NCBI GenBank assembly: GCA_003455235.1
Contig: DMRT01000124.1
Span: 1 to 5,677, forward strand
Direction of reading: 5' to 3'
Length of the DNA: 5,677 nt
DNA from: Chitinophagaceae bacterium
GTDB lineage: Bacteria > Bacteroidota > Bacteroidia > Chitinophagales > Chitinophagaceae
Below the pieces are notes generated by a model. The model saw only the letters and a list, made by a program, of their open reading frames with translations, was not told the origin of the DNA and searched no databases. The translations under genes and the position numbers were made by a program. Of this stretch, positions 1 through 5,677 are shown piece by piece. How positions within the stretch are numbered: the stretch's first letter is position 1; each line of letters starts with the position of its first letter.

Positions 1-1194
1 GAGATGGATAAAAAGCTGAAACAGTTTCCGGGGGTGGTGTACAATTATTCGCAGCCCATCATCGACAACGTGGCCGAGGCGGTAGCTGGTATCAATGCCG
101 ACCTGGCCGTGAAGATATTCGGCAACGACCTGGAGAAACTGGATAAGATGGCCGACAGCGTTTATACTATCCTGGGCACGGTGAGGGGTATCAAAGACCT
201 GGGCATTATGCGCAACATCGGCCAGCCCGAACTAAGCATCTTGCTGGATGAACAGAAAATGGGCCTGTACGGTGTTACCACGGCCGATGCCAACTCGGTG
301 ATCGAAATGGCCATCGGCGGTAAATCGGCTTCCACTTTTTATCAGCAGGAGCGGAAGTTCGACATACGCATCCGCTACCCGGAAGATTACCGAAATACCG
401 AAGCGGCCATCAGCGAACTGCGGGTGCCCACCATCCACGGATCAAAGGTTCCCCTGAAACTCATTGCCGATATAAAAACGATCACAGGCCCGGCATTCAT
501 TTACCGGGATAAGAATACCCGGTTCATTGCTATTAAATTCTCGATCCGTGAACGGGATATGGGAAGCACCATTGCCGAAGCACAGGCAAAGGTGAACAAA
601 CAGGTAATACCGGGAAAAGGCTTTCACATTGAATGGGCGGGTGAGTTTGAGAACCAGGTGAGGGCACAGGCAAAACTGGCACAGGTGGTACCGGTGGTGT
701 TGGTAATGATCTTCATCCTGCTCTTCATCAGTTTCGGCAATGCACTGGATGCCGGGCTGGTATTGATCAACGTGCCCTTTGCACTGATCGGTGGCATCCT
801 GGCACTCCACCTCACGGGCACCATCTTCAGTATTTCAGCCGGCATCGGGTTTATTGCACTCTTTGGCATCTGCATACAGAATGGCGTGATCCTGATATCG
901 GTGTTCAAACAAAACCTTCACCAGAAAATACCATTGGTAACGGCAGTAAAGGAAGGAGTGAAAACGAGGATCCGGCCCGTGGTGATGACTGCTTTGATGG
1001 CGGCCATTGGTTTATTCCCGGCAGCTATCTCAACCGGCATCGGCAGTGAAACACAAAAACCGCTTGCTATTGTGGTGATCGGGGGATTGGTGAGTTCCAC
1101 CATTCTTACCCTGCTCATCTTTCCATTGATCGTGGAATTGCTGTACAGGCGTTCGCACCGGAAAAAGAACAAACAGGCCATATCGCTTACCTGA
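1..1194 (+). CDS. CusA/CzcA-family heavy-metal efflux RND transporter, C-terminal part (5' end outside window)
   Basis: This is the inner-membrane pump subunit of a tripartite RND exporter, which moves divalent or monovalent metal ions out of the cell using the proton gradient. The reading frame is open at base 1, so the ATG at 4 is internal; about 397 of the usual roughly 1040 residues are visible. Counting from that ATG, residues 1-215 form the second periplasmic porter region, opening with YNYSQPI and followed by AVKIFGNDLEKLDKMAD, both typical of the CzcA/CusA branch. Five hydrophobic segments follow at about 228-245, 249-270, 275-300, 325-343 and 354-380, matching TM8-TM12. The segment GFIALFGICIQNGVILIS is the family's TM10 signature, and a basic cytoplasmic tail (YRRSHRKKNK) ends the protein. 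The proton-relay acidic residues of TM4 lie outside the window, so activity and metal specificity (Cu/Ag versus Co/Zn/Cd) cannot be judged. The membrane-fusion and outer-membrane partners are not in the window. The gene ends in TGA and converges on the isomerase gene. Confidence 0.93.
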   Translation, partial: EMDKKLKQFPGVVYNYSQPIIDNVAEAVAGINADLAVKIFGNDLEKLDKMADSVYTILGTVRGIKDLGIMRNIGQPELSILLDEQKMGLYGVTTADANSVIEMAIGGKSASTFYQQERKFDIRIRYPEDYRNTEAAISELRVPTIHGSKVPLKLIADIKTITGPAFIYRDKNTRFIAIKFSIRERDMGSTIAEAQAKVNKQVIPGKGFHIEWAGEFENQVRAQAKLAQVVPVVLVMIFILLFISFGNALDAGLVLINVPFALIGGILALHLTGTIFSISAGIGFIALFGICIQNGVILISVFKQNLHQKIPLVTAVKEGVKTRIRPVVMTALMAAIGLFPAAISTGIGSETQKPLAIVVIGGLVSSTILTLLIFPLIVELLYRRSHRKKNKQAISLT

Positions 1195-1203
1195 TGGGTG
1201 GAT

Positions 1204-1237
1204 AAGAAAAGGGAGTGCACCTGCACTCCCTTTTCTT
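1204..1237. terminator. Bidirectional intrinsic terminator between convergent genes
   Basis: A perfect inverted repeat of 16 bp per arm (1204-1219 and 1222-1237) with a CC centre lies in the 60-bp gap between two convergent stop codons. The GC-rich core GGGAGTGCA/TGCACTCCC is flanked by an A-rich left arm and a T-rich right arm (TTTTCTTTTA). Either transcript therefore gives a stable hairpin followed by a U-rich run. It starts 9 bases after the pump stop codon and 17 bases from the isomerase stop codon. In RNA the innermost pairs probably open to a four-base loop. Confidence 0.9.
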
Positions 1238-1254
1238 TTATGTTGAATCTATGG

Positions 1255-1884
1255 TTATAGAATTACCCGCAGCAGCAGGGCAAAGCCGGTATCTTCTTTG
1301 GGGTTGTCGGCAATACGTACAATATGAAGGCCCGATTCGGACCAAACCTTGAACATTTCTCCTTTTTTCCGTTTGTTGAGCTCTTTGTCCAGTTGCGGAA
1401 GCATCACCCCCTTGATGAACCATCCCAGGTCGCCGCCTTTGGCAGCCGAAACATGATCGGCGCTGTACACGCCCGCCTGTGCCGCAAACGTAGTAGTGCC
1501 CGCTTTTATTTTCGCCATAATGGTATCTGCCAGCGATTCGGCAAAGGCGCTGTCGAACACAGCCGTATCAATCAGGATATGATTCACGTGGTAAAAAGTA
1601 TTGGGCGCTTTGGTGAGCACTTTCACCAGTATCTTCTCTTTTTTAAAAGGCCCGTATGTTTTGCCGGTCTTTCCGTGATAAGCCAGGCTGTCGGCCTTAC
1701 CCAGGAATTGGGCCGTGCTTACCACGGTAACGGTGTCGATATAGTATTTTTTCTTTAGTACATATTTCACAAAACCGATCGGGTTGCTGGTAGTGTCCAG
1801 TACGGCTTTCATCTGGGCAATGGTCTGGCTTTTGGCAGTAAATGCAAAGCCGCATAAAACAAAAAATAAAACAAGTTTTCTCAC
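1255..1884 (-). CDS. Secreted parvulin-type peptidyl-prolyl cis-trans isomerase (PpiC/SurA-like, single domain)
   Basis: The product should catalyse cis-trans isomerisation of X-Pro bonds in the periplasm, aiding folding of exported or outer-membrane proteins. I place the start at the GTG at 1884, giving 209 residues. It yields a compact signal peptide (basic RK, hydrophobic LVLFFVLCGFAF, cleavage near AKSQ), and a promoter-like box lies just upstream. In-frame ATGs at 1920 and 1968 would add 12 or 28 residues before the signal peptide and would place that promoter inside the gene. Residues 96-192 are a parvulin domain, with VNHILI, then AKGGDLGWF near 148-156 and the closing HIVRI near 187-191. 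Just before it, TYGPFKKEKILVKVL resembles the end of a preceding parvulin repeat and linker in tandem-domain SurA/PpiD proteins, which suggests a shortened relative. No lipobox of usual form is seen. The family call is firm; the client proteins are unknown. It is the last gene of the - strand block. Confidence 0.82.
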   Translation of the reverse strand: MRKLVLFFVLCGFAFTAKSQTIAQMKAVLDTTSNPIGFVKYVLKKKYYIDTVTVVSTAQFLGKADSLAYHGKTGKTYGPFKKEKILVKVLTKAPNTFYHVNHILIDTAVFDSAFAESLADTIMAKIKAGTTTFAAQAGVYSADHVSAAKGGDLGWFIKGVMLPQLDKELNKRKKGEMFKVWSESGLHIVRIADNPKEDTGFALLLRVIL

Positions 1885-1901
1885 TGTAAAAAATTGAGGA
1901 G

Positions 1902-1909
1902 CAAAGATA
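1902..1909 (-). promoter_or_regulatory. Bacteroidota-type -7 promoter box of the isomerase gene
   Basis: Read on the - strand, TATCTTTG matches the Bacteroidota -7 consensus TAnnTTTG at all six fixed positions, and the next base is C (TTTGC). It lies 17 bases upstream of the GTG at 1884, which would give a leader of about 10-14 bases, AT-rich and without a Shine-Dalgarno site. A matching -33 TTTG at 19-21 bases further upstream is not evident; only a weak TTCCG is near there. The box falls inside the longest possible reading frame, which is why it helps decide the start. It suggests transcription of the isomerase independent of the SIMPL gene. Confidence 0.55.
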
Positions 1910-1999
1910 GGGAACCACATAGACACACCCGGAACTGAGTATCCAAATTGATTTGTTTTCTCTGTCATACTATGTGCTAAGTGGTTCAGGCGATTGCAA

Positions 2000-2758
2000 T
2001 CACTTTAATGCATACAGCACTTTTACTTCAAAACGGAGTTTGATCTTCCGGTAATCCACTCCTTCGTCTGTAACGCCATAGTAGGCATTCTTCGACTGGT
2101 CGAGCCTAACGGTGTTTTCGCTGATGGCTTTGTAGCGGTCGCGGTAGGCACCGGTAGCCACGTCCGAGCTCACGAACTCTTCGGGTTCATTTATTTCAAT
2201 AGCCTGCCCGAGTTGTTCGTTTACCGCTTCGGTCAGGTAAACGGCTTTTTCCCGGGCGGCTTTCACGGCCTGCACTTTCAGTTGCCTGCGGTATTCCACT
2301 ATTTTGCTGTGCGATGTTCGGGTGATACGGAAATTATTGGTGGCCTGGTCGTCGAGTTTATTCACCAGATCATCGATCAGTTTGGTGTTGCTGAATTTTA
2401 CCTGGTAAGAGATGGACGCCAGGAGTTCCGGGTCTTTTTTTCTCCGCTGCCAGATATTGGCCAGGTTATATCCATCGTAAGATGCTACGGAGATGTCGTT
2501 GTCGGCAATGCCGGCGGCCCGGCAGCTGTTCAGAAAATCAGCTTTGATCTTTTCAAGCTCGGTCTTTTCTTCTCCTCTCTTTTTGTATTCCCGCAGGTCT
2601 ACCTGCACATAAATCTCGTCCGGGATCACTTCCATGGAAGCGCTGCCGGTTACCGATATCGTTTTTGGAAAAGGGTAACAGCCCGGTTGTGTGTTGGTTT
2701 GGGCCTGTGCCGAGAAGGCTAAGAAAAAAATGCATGCTGTTAGTGTAATCGTTTTCAT
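2000..2758 (-). CDS. Secreted SIMPL (DUF541) domain protein
   Basis: A 252-residue exported protein. Residues 1-20 are a clear signal peptide (MKTI, hydrophobic LTACIFFLAFSA, cleavage near AQAQ). The SIMPL domain fills the rest: its first strand is ISVTGSASMEVIPDE near 34-48, matching the family pattern of an I-x-V-x-G start followed by a Pro-Asp pair. The long helix VQAVKAAREKAVYLTEAVNEQ near 162-182 and then IEINEP match the conserved A-x3-A-x2-KA helix and following strand. The C-terminal strand KIKLRFEVKVLYAL closes the domain. SIMPL proteins include the E. coli periplasmic protein YggE and the mouse IRAK-interacting protein that named the family; a precise biochemical role is not established. 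The ATG at 2758 is preferred because the signal peptide begins directly there. An 11-bp inverted repeat starts at the start codon. The upstream beta-helix gene ends 51 bases away, so co-transcription is possible. The function within this cell is unknown. Confidence 0.85.
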   Translation of the reverse strand: MKTITLTACIFFLAFSAQAQTNTQPGCYPFPKTISVTGSASMEVIPDEIYVQVDLREYKKRGEEKTELEKIKADFLNSCRAAGIADNDISVASYDGYNLANIWQRRKKDPELLASISYQVKFSNTKLIDDLVNKLDDQATNNFRITRTSHSKIVEYRRQLKVQAVKAAREKAVYLTEAVNEQLGQAIEINEPEEFVSSDVATGAYRDRYKAISENTVRLDQSKNAYYGVTDEGVDYRKIKLRFEVKVLYALK

Positions 2759-2791
2759 ACGTTAAATTTTTGGTGAAATGAATTTAACGTA
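2758..2791. repeat. 11-bp perfect inverted repeat abutting the SIMPL start codon
   Basis: The arms are 2758-2768 (TACGTTAAATT) and 2781-2791 (AATTTAACGTA), perfectly complementary, with a 12-base spacer. The left arm includes the A of the ATG start codon (the base at 2758), so in mRNA a hairpin would lie directly against the initiation site. As DNA it could be an operator for a dimeric regulator. It is not terminator-like: the stem is AT-rich and no T-run follows it on the - strand. No convincing TAnnTTTG/TTTG promoter pair was found in this 51-base gap. The geometry is directly visible; any regulatory role is inference. Confidence 0.6.
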
Positions 2792-2809
2792 CCGGCTACA
2801 AAACAAGCG

Positions 2810-4924
2810 TTATTTGATTTTTTTTAACATCGATTTCACCAGTGTCTTCATGGCATCCAGTTCGGCTACCTGCTGCTGGATAAAACTGTTGTCTTCCAGG
2901 CGGCCGATTACTTTTTCCATTTCTTTATTGGTATCATATACCATTTTACGGAAGGGGTTGTTGTAATCCTTGGCCCGGGAGTTGAAGATGCCCTTGCACA
3001 TCCATTCTTTGGTATCCAGCGCCAGCTGCAGTTGCTGTTTGAACAGGGCAGGGGTGAATTGTTTGGGGGTGATGTTCAGTATTTCCAGTAATGAGGTGTA
3101 GGCATGGTTGAGCCGGTCGGCATCATAGGCCTGGCCTTCTTTGCGGTAAAACTGGTGCAGTTCATCCCAGCTTTTTATTTTATCCGCCTTGATGTCCCGT
3201 TTCAGTTGTTCCACCTCGTTTTTTTGAATAAGCTGCCCGCCGATATTCAGCCATTCGCTGCGCTGTACTTTGGCAGAAAGTGATTTCTTAAATGAATCAA
3301 AGTCGGCAAATTTATTTTTGTTGAAGTGGTTCATCAATTCCACGGCTCCGTAGAATTGCACCAGTTCCCTGAATATTTTAATGGACTGAGGTACTTTCTG
3401 TATTTCGGTTTTGCGCCCGGTGTTTTCCCAGCCGGTTACTTCGGCCGTGCCGGAAGCGGTGGGCTTCAGTTGCTGCAGCAGGTGCAGCGCATCAAACATT
3501 TCATTGATGGTATCGGGTGCCAGGAAATCATATTCTATTCGCTGGATTTTCTCCGTCCGGCGATCACGGTCAACATATTTCCAGGCATTGCGTGCCAGGG
3601 CGTACATGTTGTACATGAACCAGTATCCTGGCATCACCATCAGTTTATCATGCGCCACATCATTGCTTACCAGGCTGAAAGGAACGGGAATGTTCAGTTC
3701 GGCCGGGAAATCGCCTTTGGCAATAATGGTAAACGAAGCGAACCTGGAATTGTGCTTGAGGCTTACGCACAGACCCGGCCAGAACCCACGCCCGGCCACT
3801 ATTTCGCCATCTGCCGCCCGGCTGTTGTGATTGCTGCCGATGGTGGCGCCGGCAGCCATATTGCTTTGTCCCATCACCACAGCCGCACATAAAAATGAAT
3901 TGTTATGGTGCTGCTCATGCGCCGGGAAGATCAGGGAGTTTAAAACTTCGCAGCAGGAAATGGTGGAGTTATTGCCGAGGTAGGAGTTGATCAGCCGGGC
4001 GCCGTATTTCAACTGCGAATGCGATGCCATTACGAAGCGAACGGCTTTCACGCCATAGAAGATACGGCAGCCATAACCAACGATGCCATTTACCAGTTCG
4101 CAACCCTCACCGATCTGTGACCTTCTTTTCTCATCACTGTTCACAGTAAGGTTTTTTAATTTATTGGCTCCTTTAAAGTAGGCATCGGTTCCCACCCATA
4201 CGTCTTTGATGATCTTGCAATTCTTGATCACGGTGCGGTCGCCGATCTGGCCATAATATCCCTGCTGCCTGTCGAAGCGTTTTTCGGTAAGCTCCTTGAA
4301 TTTTTTAAGAAGTGTTTCATCGTCGCGGTACTTGCTCCAGAGCCAGGCATCACCGGCCAGCATCCCGTTGAAGGGGATCACGCTTCGGCCGCCGGCTTCA
4401 TTGCACAGTTCGATCCATACCCGGGTGCGCTCTTCTTCACCATCTTTAAGAATGCCGTTGCCGAATTTGGCCCGGTCGGTGGTGGCCAGTTCGTTTACAT
4501 TCACCAGCATTACATCGTTGCCGATGATATAGTGACTGAGGTAATTCACATTGTCGATGCAGATATTGTTACCCAGGTCGCAGCTGATGATGGTGCTGTT
4601 GTACAGGCCCACCGGCATGCGCAGGTTATGAAATTCCAGGTAAAAGGGCTCCAGTTTGCCGATGCGGATCAGCCCGTGAAATTTGCAGTTGCGTACCAGC
4701 TCGGGATTGAACTCGCGGGAAACAAAGATCTTGTTCCAGTCGTCGGATGTATTGCGGTTGCGGATGAGAGCCTCTATTTCACCGGCGTTGAGCTTGCGGT
4801 ATTTGATGCCGCTCTTGTTTTGTGTATTGCGGAGGTGGTATTCGTCTTTTCCTTTGGGGATGTATTTCTTCTCAACGAAATTATAGCCGAGGTTGTTTAC
4901 CGGGTGTTTTTGAATGATGTTCAT
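2810..4924 (-). CDS. DUF4954-like left-handed beta-helix (hexapeptide-type) protein, 704 aa
   Basis: This protein resembles the DUF4954 family, common in Bacteroidota, whose biochemical function I do not know. Residues 41-100 form the N-terminal region (YRKLNAGEIEALI, then DDWNKIFVSREF and FHGLIRIG). Residues about 105-400 carry irregular hexapeptide-type turns, such as IIGNDVMLV, IGDRTVIKNCKI, VWVGTDAYF, IGEGCELVNGIVGYGCRI, YLGNNSTISCCEV and AAGATIGSNHN. These predict a left-handed parallel beta-helix like that of LpxA/GlmU-type acyl- and nucleotidyltransferases. A His/Asn-rich patch (HEQHHNN at 336-342, then GSNHNSRAADGE at 363-374) looks like a possible active or ligand site. Residues 405-450 include PVPFSLVSND and MPGYWFMYNMYALARN. 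From about 510 to 704 the protein is helical and charged, probably a separate C-terminal domain, after a low-complexity linker at about 488-510. There is no signal peptide, so it is probably cytosolic. The ATG at 4924 is the first in frame and leaves about 40 residues before the family core. It follows glmS by 122 bases and precedes the SIMPL gene by 51. A sugar-nucleotide role is inference. Confidence 0.8.
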   Translation of the reverse strand: MNIIQKHPVNNLGYNFVEKKYIPKGKDEYHLRNTQNKSGIKYRKLNAGEIEALIRNRNTSDDWNKIFVSREFNPELVRNCKFHGLIRIGKLEPFYLEFHNLRMPVGLYNSTIISCDLGNNICIDNVNYLSHYIIGNDVMLVNVNELATTDRAKFGNGILKDGEEERTRVWIELCNEAGGRSVIPFNGMLAGDAWLWSKYRDDETLLKKFKELTEKRFDRQQGYYGQIGDRTVIKNCKIIKDVWVGTDAYFKGANKLKNLTVNSDEKRRSQIGEGCELVNGIVGYGCRIFYGVKAVRFVMASHSQLKYGARLINSYLGNNSTISCCEVLNSLIFPAHEQHHNNSFLCAAVVMGQSNMAAGATIGSNHNSRAADGEIVAGRGFWPGLCVSLKHNSRFASFTIIAKGDFPAELNIPVPFSLVSNDVAHDKLMVMPGYWFMYNMYALARNAWKYVDRDRRTEKIQRIEYDFLAPDTINEMFDALHLLQQLKPTASGTAEVTGWENTGRKTEIQKVPQSIKIFRELVQFYGAVELMNHFNKNKFADFDSFKKSLSAKVQRSEWLNIGGQLIQKNEVEQLKRDIKADKIKSWDELHQFYRKEGQAYDADRLNHAYTSLLEILNITPKQFTPALFKQQLQLALDTKEWMCKGIFNSRAKDYNNPFRKMVYDTNKEMEKVIGRLEDNSFIQQQVAELDAMKTLVKSMLKKIK

Positions 4925-4935
4925 ACCAAGTTTTG

Positions 4936-5033
4936 GGTTTGTAGTTTGCGGGTTGCAGTTATCTTTCCGGCAGGGGCTGCTTTTGCAGCGGCAAATCTTA
5001 AACTACAAACTACAAACCTCCCTAAACTACAAA
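4936..5033. repeat. Palindromic intergenic element built of degenerate AAACTAC heptamers
   Basis: The gap between glmS and the beta-helix gene holds a perfect 13-bp inverted repeat: GGTTTGTAGTTTG (4936-4948) and CAAACTACAAACC (5006-5018). The right side has three direct copies of AACTACAAA, at 5001-5009, 5008-5016 and 5025-5033. The left side continues as degenerate heptamers (GTTTGTA, GTTTGCG, GGTTGCA) from 4937. In the centre is a small hairpin, GCTGC-TTTT-GCAGC (4976-4989). It could be a dispersed palindromic repeat, a transcript-processing hairpin after glmS, or a relic of a small inverted-repeat element. No U-run follows on the - strand, so it is not a standard intrinsic terminator. The repeats are directly visible; the role is unknown. 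Confidence 0.7.
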
Positions 5034-5046
5034 AAATTATGACAGG

Positions 5047-5677
5047 TTATTCAACCGTAACCGATTTAGCAAGATTACGGGGCTTATCTACATCCACGCC
5101 CTTGGCAATGCCCACATAGTAGCTCAGCAGCTGCAGCGGGATGGTGCTCAGCATGGGGGCGATGATCTCATCGGCCGGTGGTACATACAGCACTTCATCG
5201 GCCATGCCTGGAATCACTTCATCGCCTTCGGTAATGATGGCAATTACTTTTCCTTTCCGGGCTTTGATTTCCTGTATGTTGCTTACTATTTTTTCGTGGT
5301 ACGAATCTTTGGTGGCGATAAAGATCACCGGCAGGTTCTCATCCACCAGGGCAATGGGTCCGTGTTTCATTTCGGCAGCCGGGTATCCTTCTGCATGTAT
5401 GTAAGAGATCTCTTTTAATTTCAACGCACCTTCCAGTGCAATAGGGAAATTATACCCACGGCCCAGGAACAGGGCATCGCCGGCTCCTTTGTATTTTTCT
5501 GCAATCTTCTTTACCGCATCGGCTCCTTTAAGGGTGGCACTTACTTTTTCGGGCACCGATTCCAGCTCAATTAACAAGCGGCGGTAGCGTTCTTCGCTGA
5601 TGGTCTTTTTTTCTTTTGCCACTTTTAATGCCATCATGGTTAACACCGCCAGCTGGCCGGTGAATGCCTTGGTGGAT
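5047..5677 (-). CDS. glmS: Glutamine--fructose-6-phosphate aminotransferase (isomerizing), C-terminal part (5' end outside window)
   Basis: GlmS converts fructose-6-phosphate and glutamine to glucosamine-6-phosphate and glutamate in the cytosol, the first step towards UDP-GlcNAc for peptidoglycan and lipopolysaccharide. The frame is open through base 5677, so internal Met or GTG codons are not starts; 209 of about 610 residues are visible. They begin at the conserved STKAFTGQLA of the first SIS (isomerase) half and run through the second SIS domain. Against E. coli numbering, the isomerase residues are all present at matching spacing: Lys485 and Glu488 in ALKLKEISY, His504 in EMKHGP, and Lys603 in the C-terminal tail RNLAKSVTVE. 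The tail DVDKPRNLAKSVTVE is nearly identical to that of E. coli. The N-terminal glutaminase domain with its catalytic Cys lies beyond the window. A 122-base gap with a palindromic repeat separates the stop codon from the next gene on the same strand. Confidence 0.97.
   Translation of the reverse strand, partial: STKAFTGQLAVLTMMALKVAKEKKTISEERYRRLLIELESVPEKVSATLKGADAVKKIAEKYKGAGDALFLGRGYNFPIALEGALKLKEISYIHAEGYPAAEMKHGPIALVDENLPVIFIATKDSYHEKIVSNIQEIKARKGKVIAIITEGDEVIPGMADEVLYVPPADEIIAPMLSTIPLQLLSYYVGIAKGVDVDKPRNLAKSVTVE

Noticed and set aside
1324..1758. Open frame of 144 codons on the + strand, antisense to the isomerase gene
   Set aside because: It is a shadow: the - strand frame has a clear parvulin domain and signal peptide, and this one has no recognisable motif or start context.
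1992..2001. GATTGCAATC palindrome just after the SIMPL stop codon as a terminator or operator
   Set aside because: It has no loop and no T-run, and a 10-base palindrome alone is weak evidence.
2775..2804. TTTG ... TTCATTTC as a promoter for the SIMPL gene
   Set aside because: The -7-like part matches only four of six fixed positions and the spacer is 16 bases rather than about 19-21.
3326..3892. Open frame of 188 codons on the + strand (and another at 3411-3830) inside the beta-helix gene
   Set aside because: Both lie antisense to a continuous 704-residue protein with family-like motifs; their translations show only codon-shadow composition.
4976..4989. GCTGC-TTTT-GCAGC hairpin as an intrinsic terminator for glmS
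   Set aside because: The stem is only 5 bp and no U-run follows on the - strand (the next bases are CCCCTGCC).
5001..5033. AACTACAAA copies as a CRISPR array
   Set aside because: The units are 9 bases long, overlap or lie a few bases apart, and have no spacers of regular size; no cas gene is present.
4532..5119. Open frame of 195 codons on the + strand spanning the glmS/beta-helix gap
   Set aside because: It runs antisense through two well-supported - strand genes and the repeat element, and its hydrophobic look reflects the complementary strand.

Overview
The window reads as chromosomal DNA of a Bacteroidota bacterium, most likely a Chitinophagaceae-type member of the Chitinophagales. This is inferred from the protein families (a SIMPL protein, a long DUF4954-like beta-helix protein, a Bacteroidota-style secreted parvulin), signal peptides ending in AQAQ or AKSQ, absence of clear Shine-Dalgarno sites, and a TAnnTTTG-type promoter box. 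No 16S or other decisive marker is present, so the genus is not determined.

Layout. One gene is on the + strand: the C-terminal part of a CusA/CzcA-type heavy-metal RND efflux pump (1-1194), cut by the left edge. It converges on a block of four - strand genes, and a strong hairpin with T-rich flanks on both strands (1204-1237) sits between them as a bidirectional terminator. In transcription order the - strand genes are: glmS (glucosamine-6-phosphate synthase, only the C-terminal 209 residues, cut by the right edge), a 704-residue DUF4954-like left-handed beta-helix protein, a secreted SIMPL (DUF541) protein, and a small secreted parvulin-type peptidyl-prolyl isomerase.

How they may work together. 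GlmS makes glucosamine-6-phosphate for UDP-GlcNAc, peptidoglycan and LPS. The neighbouring beta-helix protein has the fold used by LpxA and GlmU-type sugar-nucleotide enzymes, so an envelope or nucleotide-sugar link is possible but rests only on adjacency and fold. The SIMPL protein and the isomerase are both predicted to be exported. The four genes are unlikely to be one simple operon: a 122-base gap with a palindromic heptamer-repeat element follows glmS, an 11-bp inverted repeat abuts the SIMPL start codon, and the isomerase has its own promoter-like box.

There is no gene-free stretch over 300 bases, and I see no RNA gene, IS element, CRISPR array, phage gene or defence system. The most interesting items are the beta-helix protein beside glmS, the palindromic heptamer element, the inverted repeat at the SIMPL start and the promoter that resets the isomerase start. 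Nothing here convincingly shows a new multi-gene system.
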